From assembly GCA_964556895.1 (NCBI GenBank), contig CAZKYC010000010.1, positions 1 to 64,000 of the forward strand: a DNA stretch of 64,000 bases, written 5' to 3'. The notes under the pieces are model-generated. The model was given only the letters and a program-made list of their open reading frames with translations. It was not told the DNA's origin and did no database searches. How positions within the stretch are numbered: the first letter of the stretch is position 1; each line of letters opens with the position of its first letter. Of this stretch, positions 9,015-18,015 are shown piece after piece. The stretch is from Hinthialibacter sp964556895. GTDB lineage: Bacteria; Hinthialibacterota; Hinthialibacteria; Hinthialibacterales; Hinthialibacteraceae. Made by a program: the position numbers and the translations under genes.

Positions 9015-9240
9015 CATTGAATCAAAATACGTTTCGCGGGACAATAGCGTGGAACGGTTTTCTTTTTTATTTTGATCGCGCATTGGCGCGGTTATCGGGT
9101 TTGAGGGACACACCCTAGTCAGCATCCAGCCGAATTGGCTGGACGCGGCGCTATTTGCATACCCTCCTTCCCAAAACATCGATAGAGACACTGTTGCGCT
9201 TGTATTGACCGATTTTCGCGCAGCGCCCAAGGAGAGAGGG

Positions 9241-9855
9241 ATGACTGTAAACCCCAAAGCAGGAATCTGGTTGATACCAGCCGCTACATGGTTGATTTTG
9301 TGTGCGGTGTTATATCCTTCCACCGGGTTGCTTCAGCCATTGCTGTTCACGCCTGACGCTGTTCATGCCCAGAAAGTGCGCGCCTACTTAGAAGAAGAAC
9401 AGATTCCCTATTTGATTCAAGGCGCATACAACATTCTGGTCGGTTCGAAGATTCATGAGCGAACCGCGGGCGCGCTGGCCCAACGCGGCCTTTTGGGCCT
9501 AAACAAAGGCGCGCGGCTGTTTGGTCTAGCGAACCATCCACTTGAAGTGTCTCTCTCAGATGCGTTACAAAAATCCTCGCCCAAGATTGACCAGGCGTTG
9601 GTTGCGTTCGCGCCGAATGTTCAATCTCTTTCAACCGATGTCAGCGCTCACGCGTATATTCGTGTCGTAACCAACCGGCCGCTGAAAGCATTTGAGGTTG
9701 AACGGCTCCATCAGTTGACGTCTAGTTTTGCGCCGTCGCTTGCTGAACACCAAATCACGGTTCGGGCGGTATTGGCCCAATCGCTACATTCATCTGACAG
9801 ACAAAATGGTTTACTCACATTGGCTGATGACGCGCAACTTGGAGATGCGCAATGA
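9241..9855 (+). CDS. Short FliF-like ring protein (SctJ-like architecture)
   Basis: The 204-residue protein has an N-terminal membrane helix (about residues 8-28) and then a domain that aligns with the first ring-building motif of FliF encoded just downstream: VRAYLEEEQIPYLI...YNILV...LAQRGLLG against TTYLDAQNIGYTI...QSILV...LAGQGLIG. A second part (AYIRVVTNRPLKAFEVERLH) resembles FliF's second ring domain. The large third domain, C-terminal membrane helix and FliG-binding tail are absent, which is the SctJ/YscJ domain layout, but without a lipobox. The start is set by AAGGAG at 9229-9234, 6 bases before ATG. The frame stays open back to 9076 without a standard start except TTG 9205. Function unknown; possibly a modified or accessory MS-ring component. 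Confidence 0.75.
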   Translation: MTVNPKAGIWLIPAATWLILCAVLYPSTGLLQPLLFTPDAVHAQKVRAYLEEEQIPYLIQGAYNILVGSKIHERTAGALAQRGLLGLNKGARLFGLANHPLEVSLSDALQKSSPKIDQALVAFAPNVQSLSTDVSAHAYIRVVTNRPLKAFEVERLHQLTSSFAPSLAEHQITVRAVLAQSLHSSDRQNGLLTLADDAQLGDAQ

Positions 9856-10070
9856 ACCCTTCGGCTGAAACCATAAAACGCAGGCGCCAGTTTTTTGGCA
9901 TTATCGTAATTGGCTTGTTGTTGATTGGAGTGAATTCGCTGGCGTTTTCGCTGATGCACAGCAGCCAAAGCGATGAAGCAAACCTTCATCATGAAGTGAT
10001 GGACAGCTCTACCCACGTTCATCTTCAGCAGGGCAAGTCGAGTGATGCGTTTCCGAATATGGACCAATAG
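9852..10070 (+). CDS. Small single-pass membrane protein (72 aa)
   Basis: The gene overlaps the stop of the FliF-like gene by ATGA, so it is translationally coupled. A basic N-terminus (KRRRQ) is followed by one hydrophobic helix (about 14-33) and a hydrophilic tail with several His residues (LHHE, THVHL). The charge pattern places the tail outside the cytoplasm. I do not recognise a family. Its position directly before fliF suggests a partner of the short FliF-like protein or of the MS ring; the His-rich tail could bind metal, which is speculation. Confidence 0.65.
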   Translation: MNPSAETIKRRRQFFGIIVIGLLLIGVNSLAFSLMHSSQSDEANLHHEVMDSSTHVHLQQGKSSDAFPNMDQ

Positions 10071-10098
10071 GGCGTAGAGGAGAAACGGGAGAAGCGTC

Positions 10099-11700
10099 AT
10101 GCAGGATTTTATCCAACAGTTACAAGACCAACTGACCCGGCTATGGGAGCAGATTTCGCTGCAACAGAAGATTCTGTTTGTCGCCATCCCTGTGTTGTTG
10201 CTCGCGACGATGGGCGTGGCGGTCTATTACGTCAGCCAACCTCAATACGTCCAGCTGCTTCAAACCAACGACTCCGCCCAACTGGCGGAAATTACAACAT
10301 ACCTCGACGCCCAAAACATAGGCTACACCATCGGCGCTGACGGCCAGAGTATTCTAGTTGACGAGGAGATCAAGAATATCACCGCGATTGGCCTCGCGGG
10401 CCAAGGGCTGATTGGCTATGACGCCGGGCCCGGATTTGAATTGTTCGACCAGGTGCAGCTGGGAATGACCGACCGTATGTTTGACGCCCAATACCGCCGC
10501 GTCCTTCAAAACACGTTGGCGAAAGCAATTGCAGAAGGCGGGCGCATCGATTCGGTCAAAGTCAATATCAACCCGGGCCGAACGGCGTTGTTCAAAAGCG
10601 ATAAGGTCGCGCCCAGCGCGTCCGTCAAAATTATCTCGCGAAGCGAGATCGACTCGCAACAAGTCAAAGGCATCCAAAATTTTATCGCCGCCGCGGTCAC
10701 CGGGCTTCAACCGGGCCAAGTTGTTGTAACGGACAAAAACAACCGCACGCTTAGCGAAGACAACAATGTTGAACCCGGAGTCAAAGAGGCCAGCCGCCAG
10801 CTTCAAGTTCAAATGGCTGTTGAAAATGAAGTGCGGCAAAAACTCACTCAGCGGTTGGAAAAGATCGTCGGGCCCGATAATTATGACATCTCGGTGACGG
10901 CGTTTTTAGATTGGGAAAAACAAAGTTCGCAAGAAATATTGATTGATGCTGAAACCCAAGCCGCAATCAGCGAAAAATCGTATAACGAAGAGTCAAAAAC
11001 GAAGGGCATCTCAGGCCCTCCCGGCGTAGGGTCTAACGTTCAAGACGAAGGCATCGGCGCGGAATCGGAAGAAACAGGGACGACCATCGAAGAGACCATT
11101 ACCAATTACAATTATCCCTGGTCAAAGGTGATCAAAGAAAAATCGCAGGGCAAGATTCAAGAACTCTACGTCTCAATCACGGTCGACTATATCGAAGATG
11201 AAAACGGCGAGATGGTTCCGCGCGATCCGGCGTTGATGACCAATTGGGAACAATCACTGCGCGCGGCGGCGGGTCTCGGCCCCAGCCCGTTGCCTGGCGA
11301 GCCAATCACGTTTGTTCTCAACGATTCGCCGTTTGACCGCTCGATGGAGCAGATGCAGGCGCGCGAAGAATTCTGGCAGATGTTGGGCAACATCTTCCGC
11401 ACGTTGTTGCCGCTTGTATTACTGCTCGCGGTCGGCTATCTGGCCTACTTGTTCTTCCAGCGCGCGTTTGCTCCGCCCGAGGTCGAACAAGATGAACTCG
11501 AAGAAGAGGTGCCCATCGAGCCGGTCACCGAGACGCGCGAGCTCAGCCTTCAGCAGCTGGGCCTGGCCGAGTTTGGCGACATCGCCAACCTGCCGGCGGA
11601 AGAACAACGGCGCATCAAGATGCAAGAACACGTCATCAATTACGCCGCCGAAAAGCCCGAAGAAGTGGCGGCGATTATCAAGGCGTGGCTCAACAGTTAA
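10099..11700 (+). CDS. fliF: Flagellar MS-ring protein FliF
   Basis: The 533-residue protein has a first membrane helix (about 25-46), three periplasmic ring-building regions, a second membrane helix (about 433-455) and an acidic cytoplasmic tail. The tail ends in the FliG-binding segment (VINYAAEKPEEVAAIIKAWL). FliF forms the MS ring that houses the export gate and anchors the rotor. Length is normal for the family. GAGGAGAAACGGGAG provides ribosome binding. It follows a paralogue that contains only the first two ring domains. Confidence 0.96.
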   Translation: MQDFIQQLQDQLTRLWEQISLQQKILFVAIPVLLLATMGVAVYYVSQPQYVQLLQTNDSAQLAEITTYLDAQNIGYTIGADGQSILVDEEIKNITAIGLAGQGLIGYDAGPGFELFDQVQLGMTDRMFDAQYRRVLQNTLAKAIAEGGRIDSVKVNINPGRTALFKSDKVAPSASVKIISRSEIDSQQVKGIQNFIAAAVTGLQPGQVVVTDKNNRTLSEDNNVEPGVKEASRQLQVQMAVENEVRQKLTQRLEKIVGPDNYDISVTAFLDWEKQSSQEILIDAETQAAISEKSYNEESKTKGISGPPGVGSNVQDEGIGAESEETGTTIEETITNYNYPWSKVIKEKSQGKIQELYVSITVDYIEDENGEMVPRDPALMTNWEQSLRAAAGLGPSPLPGEPITFVLNDSPFDRSMEQMQAREEFWQMLGNIFRTLLPLVLLLAVGYLAYLFFQRAFAPPEVEQDELEEEVPIEPVTETRELSLQQLGLAEFGDIANLPAEEQRRIKMQEHVINYAAEKPEEVAAIIKAWLNS

Positions 11701-11704
11701 TCAG

Positions 11705-11730
11705 CGGGGCGCGGTTGCGCCCCGTTTGTT
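11705..11730 (+). terminator. Hairpin terminator or attenuator between fliF and fliG
   Basis: An 8-bp perfect stem CGGGGCGC/GCGCCCCG with a GGTT loop is followed by TTTGTTGTT. The short, interrupted T-tract suggests partial termination, or a stabilising mRNA 3' end, inside the operon. Confidence 0.6.
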
Positions 11731-11764
11731 GTTGGTTTCATTTCAGGGTTAAGGGAGCAAGACC

Positions 11765-12781
11765 GTGCCTCCAAGAGATTCGGGAACATTAACTGGCCGT
11801 AAGAAAGCCGCCATTCTCATGCTGTCGCTGGGGCCTGAGATCGCCGCGGACGTGTATCGAAGCCTGACTGACTCAGACATTGAGCAAATCACGCTTGAAA
11901 TCGCCAACTTGATGAACGTCACGGGCGACCAAAAGTCGCTGGTGATCGAAGAGTTTTATCACACCGCGATGGCCAAACAATACATGAGCCACGGCGGCGT
12001 TCACACGGCGAAAGAGATTCTCGAAAAGGCGCTGGGGCCGGGCAAGACCATGGAGATTCTCGAGCGGCTTCAGGGCGTAATCGCCGGGCGCCCGTTTGAT
12101 TTTCTCAAGCATGTCAATGCGACGGAGCTGATCAATTTTGTGCGCAACGAACACCCCCAGACGATTGCGTTGATTCTCGCCCATTTGACCAACGAACAGG
12201 CGGCGTTGATTTTGTCTGAACTGCCCGCTGAAACCCAAAAAGAGGTAGCGGTCCGCATCGCCGGTATGGAACATACCAGCCCTGAAATCATTACTGACGT
12301 GGAGCGCATCCTCGAAAAGAAACTGTCGAACATCTTGTCGAGCGACTTTCGTGAGGCGGGCGGCGTTGACGCGCTGGCTGATATGCTCAACCAGGTTGAC
12401 GCCAGCTCGGGCAAGAAGATTCTCGAATCGATCCAAGAACAAGACGTCGAACTGGCCGCCGAAGTCAAAAAACGCATGTTCACCTTTGACGATCTCGTCA
12501 TGCTCGACGACCGCTCCATGCAACGGGTGTTAAGTTCAATTGATATGAAAGAGTTGGCCGCTGCGCTCAAAGGCGCCGGCGACGACGTCAAGAAGCAGGT
12601 GTTCAGCAACCTATCGGCGCGCGCGGCGGGCATCCTGCAGGAAGACATCGACCTGATGGGGCCGGTGCGGGTCCAACAGGTTGAAGAGTCGCAGCAGCGC
12701 ATTGTGGGCATCCTTCGCAGCCTGGAAGAAAACGGCGAGATTTTGATCCAACGGCCTGGGCAAGATGAAATGGTGAATTAA
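11765..12781 (+). CDS. fliG: Flagellar motor switch protein FliG
   Basis: The 338-residue protein has the FliG order. The N-terminal domain binds FliF (residues 9-100, KKAAILMLSLGPEIAADVYR). The middle domain has the EHPQTIALILAHL motif. The C-terminal domain contains the charged torque helix (DDRSMQRVLSSIDMKELAAA) and ends near GPVRVQQVEESQQRIV. FliG transmits force from the stator to the rotor and sets rotation direction with FliM/FliN. Length and motifs are typical. It starts at GTG, the codon after AAGACC. Confidence 0.96.
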   Translation: MPPRDSGTLTGRKKAAILMLSLGPEIAADVYRSLTDSDIEQITLEIANLMNVTGDQKSLVIEEFYHTAMAKQYMSHGGVHTAKEILEKALGPGKTMEILERLQGVIAGRPFDFLKHVNATELINFVRNEHPQTIALILAHLTNEQAALILSELPAETQKEVAVRIAGMEHTSPEIITDVERILEKKLSNILSSDFREAGGVDALADMLNQVDASSGKKILESIQEQDVELAAEVKKRMFTFDDLVMLDDRSMQRVLSSIDMKELAAALKGAGDDVKKQVFSNLSARAAGILQEDIDLMGPVRVQQVEESQQRIVGILRSLEENGEILIQRPGQDEMVN

Positions 12782-12834
12782 TTTCACCCAAATATCCGGT
12801 ACAATTGAGTTAGACCGTTTAGAAAGAGAAACCA

Positions 12835-13560
12835 ATGGGTCGCGTCATTAAAGCGCCAAATATTCAACTCGAACGCGACTATAACATTGTCGAGCGCGAC
12901 AAGGTGCTTCGCCACGCGGAAGACGAAGCGGCCGAACTGATCGACACCGTGCGCGCGGAAGCCGACCGCATCCGCGAAGAAGCGCTCGAAGAAGCCGAAG
13001 CGCTGCGCAACGCTGCGCAACAAGAACTTGAGGACATGAAGGCGCAGATCGAAGAAGAAAACGCCGCCGTGCGAGAACAGGCCCGCGAACAAGGCCAACA
13101 AGAAGGCAAGAGCCAGGGCCTTCAAGAAGCCCAAAAACAAATCGCCGGCCTGGTTCAAGACATGAAGGCCATAATGATCGAAGGCCAACAAATTCTTGAA
13201 GGGATGTTTCGCGACCAGGAGCCTGAAATCCGCTCGGTGATCTGCGACGCGCTCTCTCGCATCATTCTCAAAAAAATTCAAGACGACGACGACGTAGTGG
13301 TTCGCATCACCCGCGAATGCGTCCAACAGACCGCCGACCGAAAATCCATTCGAATTCTCGTCAACGAAGCCGACAAAGCGGCGGTCGAAGAATGGGCGCC
13401 TGGATTGATGAAAGAATTTGACGACCTCGAAAAGGTCGATATCGCTGTTGACCCGCGCGTCGGCAAGGGCGGCGTGATGATCGAATCGCCGTCAGGCGGC
13501 GTCGACGGACGCATCGAGACGCAGAGCGGCGTCATTACAGACACGATTGAAAACGGATGA
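12835..13560 (+). CDS. fliH: Flagellar export ATPase regulator FliH
   Basis: The 241-residue protein has a long Glu/Ala/Arg-rich coiled coil (about 20-105), with small-residue repeats typical of FliH. A C-terminal domain follows that resembles the E subunit of V/A-type ATPases and ends VDPRVGKGGVMIESPSGGVD. FliH holds the FliI ATPase inactive and docks it to the C ring. The stop overlaps the fliI start by ATGA. Confidence 0.9.
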   Translation: MGRVIKAPNIQLERDYNIVERDKVLRHAEDEAAELIDTVRAEADRIREEALEEAEALRNAAQQELEDMKAQIEEENAAVREQAREQGQQEGKSQGLQEAQKQIAGLVQDMKAIMIEGQQILEGMFRDQEPEIRSVICDALSRIILKKIQDDDDVVVRITRECVQQTADRKSIRILVNEADKAAVEEWAPGLMKEFDDLEKVDIAVDPRVGKGGVMIESPSGGVDGRIETQSGVITDTIENG

Positions 13561-14996
13561 CTCTAACCCCTCACGCCATCGACTGGGACACCATGCGCTG
13601 GGCAATCGCCAATGCGCATACGGTGCGCCAACGCGGATATGTAGACGAACTGGTCGGCGTGGTGGTCCTGTCGCGCGGGCCGGGCGGCGCCGTCGGCGAC
13701 CTGGTATATATCCTGCCGACAGCCAGCGCCCCCGTCCCGGCTGAGATCGTCGGGTTTCGAAGCGGGCGCGTCATTCTGATGGCGTTTGGCGACATCACCG
13801 GGATTCGTCCCGGCTGTGAAGTTCTCTCAACCGGCGGCCCCGCGAAGGTGAAATGCAGCGACCACCTGTTAGGCCGCTTGTTAGACGGCCTGGGCCAGCC
13901 CAGCGACGGCCAAGGCCCCATCCAAACGAAGACATTGCGTTCGATTTATAACCGTCCGCCAAACGCCATCACGCGCCAGCGCATTCAACAGCCGCTATCG
14001 ACCGGGGTGAAAGTGATTGACTCGATGTTGACTTGGGGGCGCGGCCAGCGCCTGGGCGTGTTCGCAGGCAGCGGCGTCGGCAAAAGCACCCTAATGGGCA
14101 TGATTGCGCGTTCGGCCGAGGCGGAGGTCAACGTGATCGCATTGATCGGCGAGCGCGGACGTGAAGTGCGCGAGTTTATTGAAAAAGATTTGGGCGAAGA
14201 CGGTATGGCGCGCAGCGTCTTGATTATCGCCACCAGCGACAACCCGCCGCTGACGCGGGTCAAAGGGGCGCTGACCGCGATGACCATCGCTGAGTATTTT
14301 CGCGATCAGGGCAAAGACGTTTTATTCATGATGGACTCAGTGACTCGTATGGCGATGGCCCAACGCGAAGTCGGCCTGGCGGCGGGCGAACCTCCCACTA
14401 CGCGCGGGTATACGCCGTCTGTGTTTGCGTTATTGCCTGCGTTTATGGAGCGCGCCGGAACCAGCGAGGGCGCGGGCAGCATCACCGCCCTCTTCACCGT
14501 CTTGGTCGAAGGCGATGACATGAACGAGCCTATCGCCGACGCCACGCGAGGCATCCTCGACGGCCACATTATCTTGTCGCGCCAGCTGGCCCACCGTAAC
14601 CATTACCCCTCAGTAGACGTATTGCAAAGCATCAGCCGCGTCATGGTCGATATCACTCCACGCGAACAGATCATGTCGGCGCGGCGCATCAACCAACTAC
14701 TGGCGGTATACCGCGACTCTGAAGACTTAATCAACATCGGCGCCTATCAAAAGGGCAGCAACCCCGAAATTGACCTGGCGATTGATATGAAGCCGACCAT
14801 TGACGCGTTTTTACAACAAGACATTGAAGAATCTGTCGATTACAATGAGTCGCTATCACAGATGATCGACATCGCTGGCATGTGCGGCGCGCAGCAACAA
14901 CAAGCCCAACCAAAAGCGGCCCAACCCGTCCCACCGCAGCCAGCCAAACCCGGCCAGCCGAACCCGGCGGCGGTCGAACAAGGGGCGGTTCAATGA
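13557..14996 (+). CDS. fliI: Flagellum-specific export ATPase FliI
   Basis: The 479-residue ATPase is related to the F1 beta subunit. Walker A is GSGVGKST at about 172-179. The GERGREVREF motif follows, and Walker B is VLFMMDS near 260. The PTTRGYTPSVFALLPAFMERAG segment is typical of type III secretion ATPases. FliI energises unloading and unfolding of export substrates. A Pro/Gln/Ala-rich tail of about 40 residues extends the usual C-terminus. It is coupled by ATGA overlaps to fliH before it and to the FliJ fusion after it. Confidence 0.96.
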   Translation: MTLTPHAIDWDTMRWAIANAHTVRQRGYVDELVGVVVLSRGPGGAVGDLVYILPTASAPVPAEIVGFRSGRVILMAFGDITGIRPGCEVLSTGGPAKVKCSDHLLGRLLDGLGQPSDGQGPIQTKTLRSIYNRPPNAITRQRIQQPLSTGVKVIDSMLTWGRGQRLGVFAGSGVGKSTLMGMIARSAEAEVNVIALIGERGREVREFIEKDLGEDGMARSVLIIATSDNPPLTRVKGALTAMTIAEYFRDQGKDVLFMMDSVTRMAMAQREVGLAAGEPPTTRGYTPSVFALLPAFMERAGTSEGAGSITALFTVLVEGDDMNEPIADATRGILDGHIILSRQLAHRNHYPSVDVLQSISRVMVDITPREQIMSARRINQLLAVYRDSEDLINIGAYQKGSNPEIDLAIDMKPTIDAFLQQDIEESVDYNESLSQMIDIAGMCGAQQQQAQPKAAQPVPPQPAKPGQPNPAAVEQGAVQ

Positions 14997-16207
14997 GGCA
15001 GTTTGAGTTTAGGCTTGATCCGGTCATGCGAGTAAAGCGCTATCATATCGAAGAGAAAGAACAAGTGATTCATCGGCTCGAAGAGCAAGTGTTGGGGCTG
15101 ATCGAAGAAATTGAAGCCGGGCGTGAAAGCGTTCAGGCGTTTCGGCAGCGATTACTCGAACAGGCCAACGACCGCGAGTATACTCAAAAACAAAAGACGT
15201 TGGTTGAATTTCGAGCGTATATCAATAAAGTCGAACAAGAAAAACAAGCGCAAATTGAGCGCCTGCGCACCGAACAAAACCAGCGTAGGCAAGAATTGAT
15301 CGGCCTCTATCAAGAAGAAAAGATCCTGGAAAAATTGCGCGAGAAAAAACGCGAAGATTGGCAGGCCGAGACATTTCGCGAGGAGGACAAGGTGATGGAC
15401 GAAATCGGCTCGCAACGCTTTAACCAACGGCGCATGGAACAAGGCGGGGTGTTGCTTTACTTACTCGTGCCCGTCTTGTTAATCGGCGCAGCGGCGGGCA
15501 TCGGCTGGTATACCGGCGCAATTGACCAGGAGATGTTAAGAAAACTGCCGATTCCATTTCTTCAAGGTGAAATCGCCAGCGCGACGGATGGAATCGAAGC
15601 GCCCACCAGTTCGGCGGTCGCCGACGCGTATACCCCGAGAGATTTGATCGGCGATTTAGACCAACCCATGCCCGACCTTCTTGACAATATCATCGATCTG
15701 CGCGAACAACAGCGCCGCCAGGCCGAAGACCTCGAACGCCGCGAAGCCGAAATCGCCAAGAAAGAAGAACGGCTAAAAGCCTTGCAACAACAACTTTCGG
15801 GCTATGTCGAATCAGCCTCAGAACAGCTCATTACTCTGAAAGACTTGCAACTCAAACGAGACGAAAAAGAAAAAAGCGAGTTGAGCGAGTTGGAACAAAA
15901 AATGTCAGCCGCCCTCTCAAAAGCCAAGCCCAAAGAAATATCGAATTTAATCATCACCTTATATCAAGCCAATACCATCGTCGACGAAGAAGACAAGCGA
16001 GAGCAGCAATTGCGCGCCGTACGCATTATTCGAAGCATGCCCGACAAGTCGCTCAGCGCCATGTTCGCCCAATTACAAAAAGACAACCCTCAAGTCGCGG
16101 CCCAGATGATGAATGACTACCTCAGCCTGACCACTGAAGAATTGTATGGCATCGAACCTGCGCCAACCGAAGCGCCGTCAGCGACGGGCGTCTCGCAAAC
16201 AAATTGA
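14993..16207 (+). CDS. FliJ fused to a membrane helix and MotE/MgtE-N-like domain
   Basis: The 404-residue protein starts at ATG 14993, overlapping the fliI stop. Residues 1-145 are a FliJ-type coiled coil beginning FEFRLDPVMRVKRYHIEEKE, the central stalk of the export ATPase. One membrane helix follows (about 150-173). Then come a linker, a second coiled coil (about 230-290) and a C-terminal helical domain (about 295-390). That domain has the features of MotE/MgtE-N: ALSKAKPKEISNLI, ...RIIRSMPDKSLSAMFAQL, ...NPQVAAQMMNDYL. FliJ is normally a soluble protein of about 150 residues, and in some bacteria a MotE-like gene follows fliJ, so this looks like a fusion of two neighbours. The first half would be cytoplasmic and the second periplasmic. 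This is the last flagellar gene in the cluster. Confidence 0.85.
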   Translation: MRQFEFRLDPVMRVKRYHIEEKEQVIHRLEEQVLGLIEEIEAGRESVQAFRQRLLEQANDREYTQKQKTLVEFRAYINKVEQEKQAQIERLRTEQNQRRQELIGLYQEEKILEKLREKKREDWQAETFREEDKVMDEIGSQRFNQRRMEQGGVLLYLLVPVLLIGAAAGIGWYTGAIDQEMLRKLPIPFLQGEIASATDGIEAPTSSAVADAYTPRDLIGDLDQPMPDLLDNIIDLREQQRRQAEDLERREAEIAKKEERLKALQQQLSGYVESASEQLITLKDLQLKRDEKEKSELSELEQKMSAALSKAKPKEISNLIITLYQANTIVDEEDKREQQLRAVRIIRSMPDKSLSAMFAQLQKDNPQVAAQMMNDYLSLTTEELYGIEPAPTEAPSATGVSQTN

Positions 16208-16245
16208 TCAAAACAAACGCTTCCCCTAGAACGTCTAAAGCCGGG

Positions 16246-16293
16246 GCTTCATACGGCTCGCTTTCGTGCGGGCTTTCAGGCGTTTCTCATGCC
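16246..16293 (+). repeat. Possible diverged relative of the intergenic repeat
   Basis: After the last flagellar gene, GGCTTCATACGGCTCGC...CAGGCG...CATGCC loosely parallels the core of the repeat at 1-55. AAAGCC/GGGCTTT could also pair as a weak hairpin. The evidence is thin; no gene lies in 16208-16374. Confidence 0.25.
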
Positions 16294-16374
16294 TACAGAT
16301 ACTCATAATTGCGCCTCAAACCAATTTTTGTCATAATGTTAAATCACACATCCTTAAACCTTGTGGAGCGCTTG

Positions 16375-17979
16375 ATGAACGACCCGACACTTGCCAAGAC
16401 AATCTTTGTTATTGTTCTCGTATTCTTTGCTCAACTACCCGGGTTCGCCGAAACGGAGAGCAACGAAATCACACTCTCGCTTTTGGATGGAGAACATTGG
16501 TGGGGCGGCGCCATCGTTGACGGACACGAGATGCCATTTGGCGAAGCGAATTACTCGCTTGATCTGCTCGGCGAAAACAAGGGCAATCAATGCCAGCCGC
16601 TGTTGGTTTCAAATCACGGCCGCTTTGTCTGGTGTGAAGACCCGTTTGAATTTGAATTTCATCAGACTGAACTGTCTGTCAAATCTCAGTTCAGTAAACT
16701 CCACCACGGCCAAGCGGGCACAACGCTTAAAGACGCAGTGTTGTATGCGAGCAAGACCTTCTTTCCCCCGTCTGGGACGCTGCCCGACGAAACCCTTTTC
16801 ACCAAGCCGCAATACAACACCTGGATAGAGTTGATGTATGACCAGAACCAAAAAGACATTCTGAAATACGCCGACGATATTGTCGAAAACCGCTTCCCGC
16901 CAGGCGCGTTAATGATTGATGATAACTGGCAAGAAGATTATGGGACGCTGGAATTTAAAGCCGAGAAGTTCTCCGACCCCAAGGGGATGATTGAGCGGCT
17001 GCACAGCCAAGACTTTAAAGTGATGCTTTGGGTATGCCCGTTCATCAGCCCTGATTCACCGGTCTATCGAGAGCTCAAACGTAAGCATGTATTAATGTCT
17101 GAAGATGTAAACTTGGCGGTCCCCGCCATCGTCCGCTGGTGGAACGGCGCCAGCGCGTTGCTTGATCTAAGCAACCCCGATGGAGAAGAATGGTTTGTCG
17201 GTCAACTGAATCGACTGGTAGATACTTACGGCGTCGACGGGTTCAAACTCGACGCGGGCGACGCCCCCTTCTATGAAGGCATTCACTCCTATGAAGAAGC
17301 CCACCCCAACCATCATATGGAGTTGTTCGCGCGCATTGGCTTACAATTTCCACTCAACGAATACCGCGCTTGTTGGAAGCTGGCGGGCCAACCGCTGGTC
17401 CAGCGACTTCGCGACAAAGCCCACGATTGGGAAGACCTGCGAAAATTGGTCCCAGGAATCTTGGCCCAAGGCATCGTCGGCTACGCCTATACCTGCCCGG
17501 ATTTAATCGGCGGCGGCGAGTTTCGCTCGTTTCTTCATTTGGATACCGTTGATCAAGAATTGATCGTGCGCTCGACCCAATGCCACGCCTTAATGCCGAT
17601 GATGCAGTTCTCGGTCGCGCCGTGGCGTGTTCTCGACCACGACAAACTAGAGATTTGCCGCGACATGGCGGAACTTCACGTCGCGTTCGCTGATGAAATC
17701 ATGGCGCTGGCTCGACATTCATCAAAAACTGGCGAGCCAATCGCGCGACACATGGAATATGTGTTCCCCCATCAAGGCTACATCCATGTCAGCGACCAGT
17801 TTATGTTGGGTGACGACATCCTCGTCGCGCCCGTGGTAGAAAAAGAAACCTATCAGCGAACGGTCCTTATCCCTGAAGGAACCTGGAAGGCGGACGACGG
17901 CGCTATCGTCAACGGGCCAAGCGAGATCGAAGTCGATGCGCCGATTGAGCGGTTGCCCTGGTTTCGGCGAGTGAACTAA
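16375..17979 (+). CDS. Secreted GH31 glycosidase (MYORG-like)
   Basis: The 534-residue enzyme has an N-terminal signal peptide (hydrophobic TIFVIVLVFFAQL, cleavage near GFA-ET), which together with TGGAG upstream fixes the start at 16375. The barrel shows GH31 hallmarks: WIELMYDQ, ALMIDDNWQ, the catalytic nucleophile D293 in GFKLDAGD and the acid/base D376 in YTCPDLIGG. The motif spacing resembles the MYORG-like branch, whose studied member acts on alpha-galactosides, more than classical alpha-glucosidases. It probably trims alpha-linked oligosaccharides in the periplasm or outside the cell. It lies between the flagellar operon and a convergent glycosyltransferase and has no obvious operon partner. 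Confidence 0.85.
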   Translation: MNDPTLAKTIFVIVLVFFAQLPGFAETESNEITLSLLDGEHWWGGAIVDGHEMPFGEANYSLDLLGENKGNQCQPLLVSNHGRFVWCEDPFEFEFHQTELSVKSQFSKLHHGQAGTTLKDAVLYASKTFFPPSGTLPDETLFTKPQYNTWIELMYDQNQKDILKYADDIVENRFPPGALMIDDNWQEDYGTLEFKAEKFSDPKGMIERLHSQDFKVMLWVCPFISPDSPVYRELKRKHVLMSEDVNLAVPAIVRWWNGASALLDLSNPDGEEWFVGQLNRLVDTYGVDGFKLDAGDAPFYEGIHSYEEAHPNHHMELFARIGLQFPLNEYRACWKLAGQPLVQRLRDKAHDWEDLRKLVPGILAQGIVGYAYTCPDLIGGGEFRSFLHLDTVDQELIVRSTQCHALMPMMQFSVAPWRVLDHDKLEICRDMAELHVAFADEIMALARHSSKTGEPIARHMEYVFPHQGYIHVSDQFMLGDDILVAPVVEKETYQRTVLIPEGTWKADDGAIVNGPSEIEVDAPIERLPWFRRVN

Positions 17980-18015
17980 AAAAAGTCGATTGAGGTTCGT
18001 AAGATTAAGCGTAGG

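Noticed and set aside
9016..9117. 34-codon TTG-initiated frame after fliE
   Set aside because: No ribosome binding site, no family resemblance and no coupling to neighbours.
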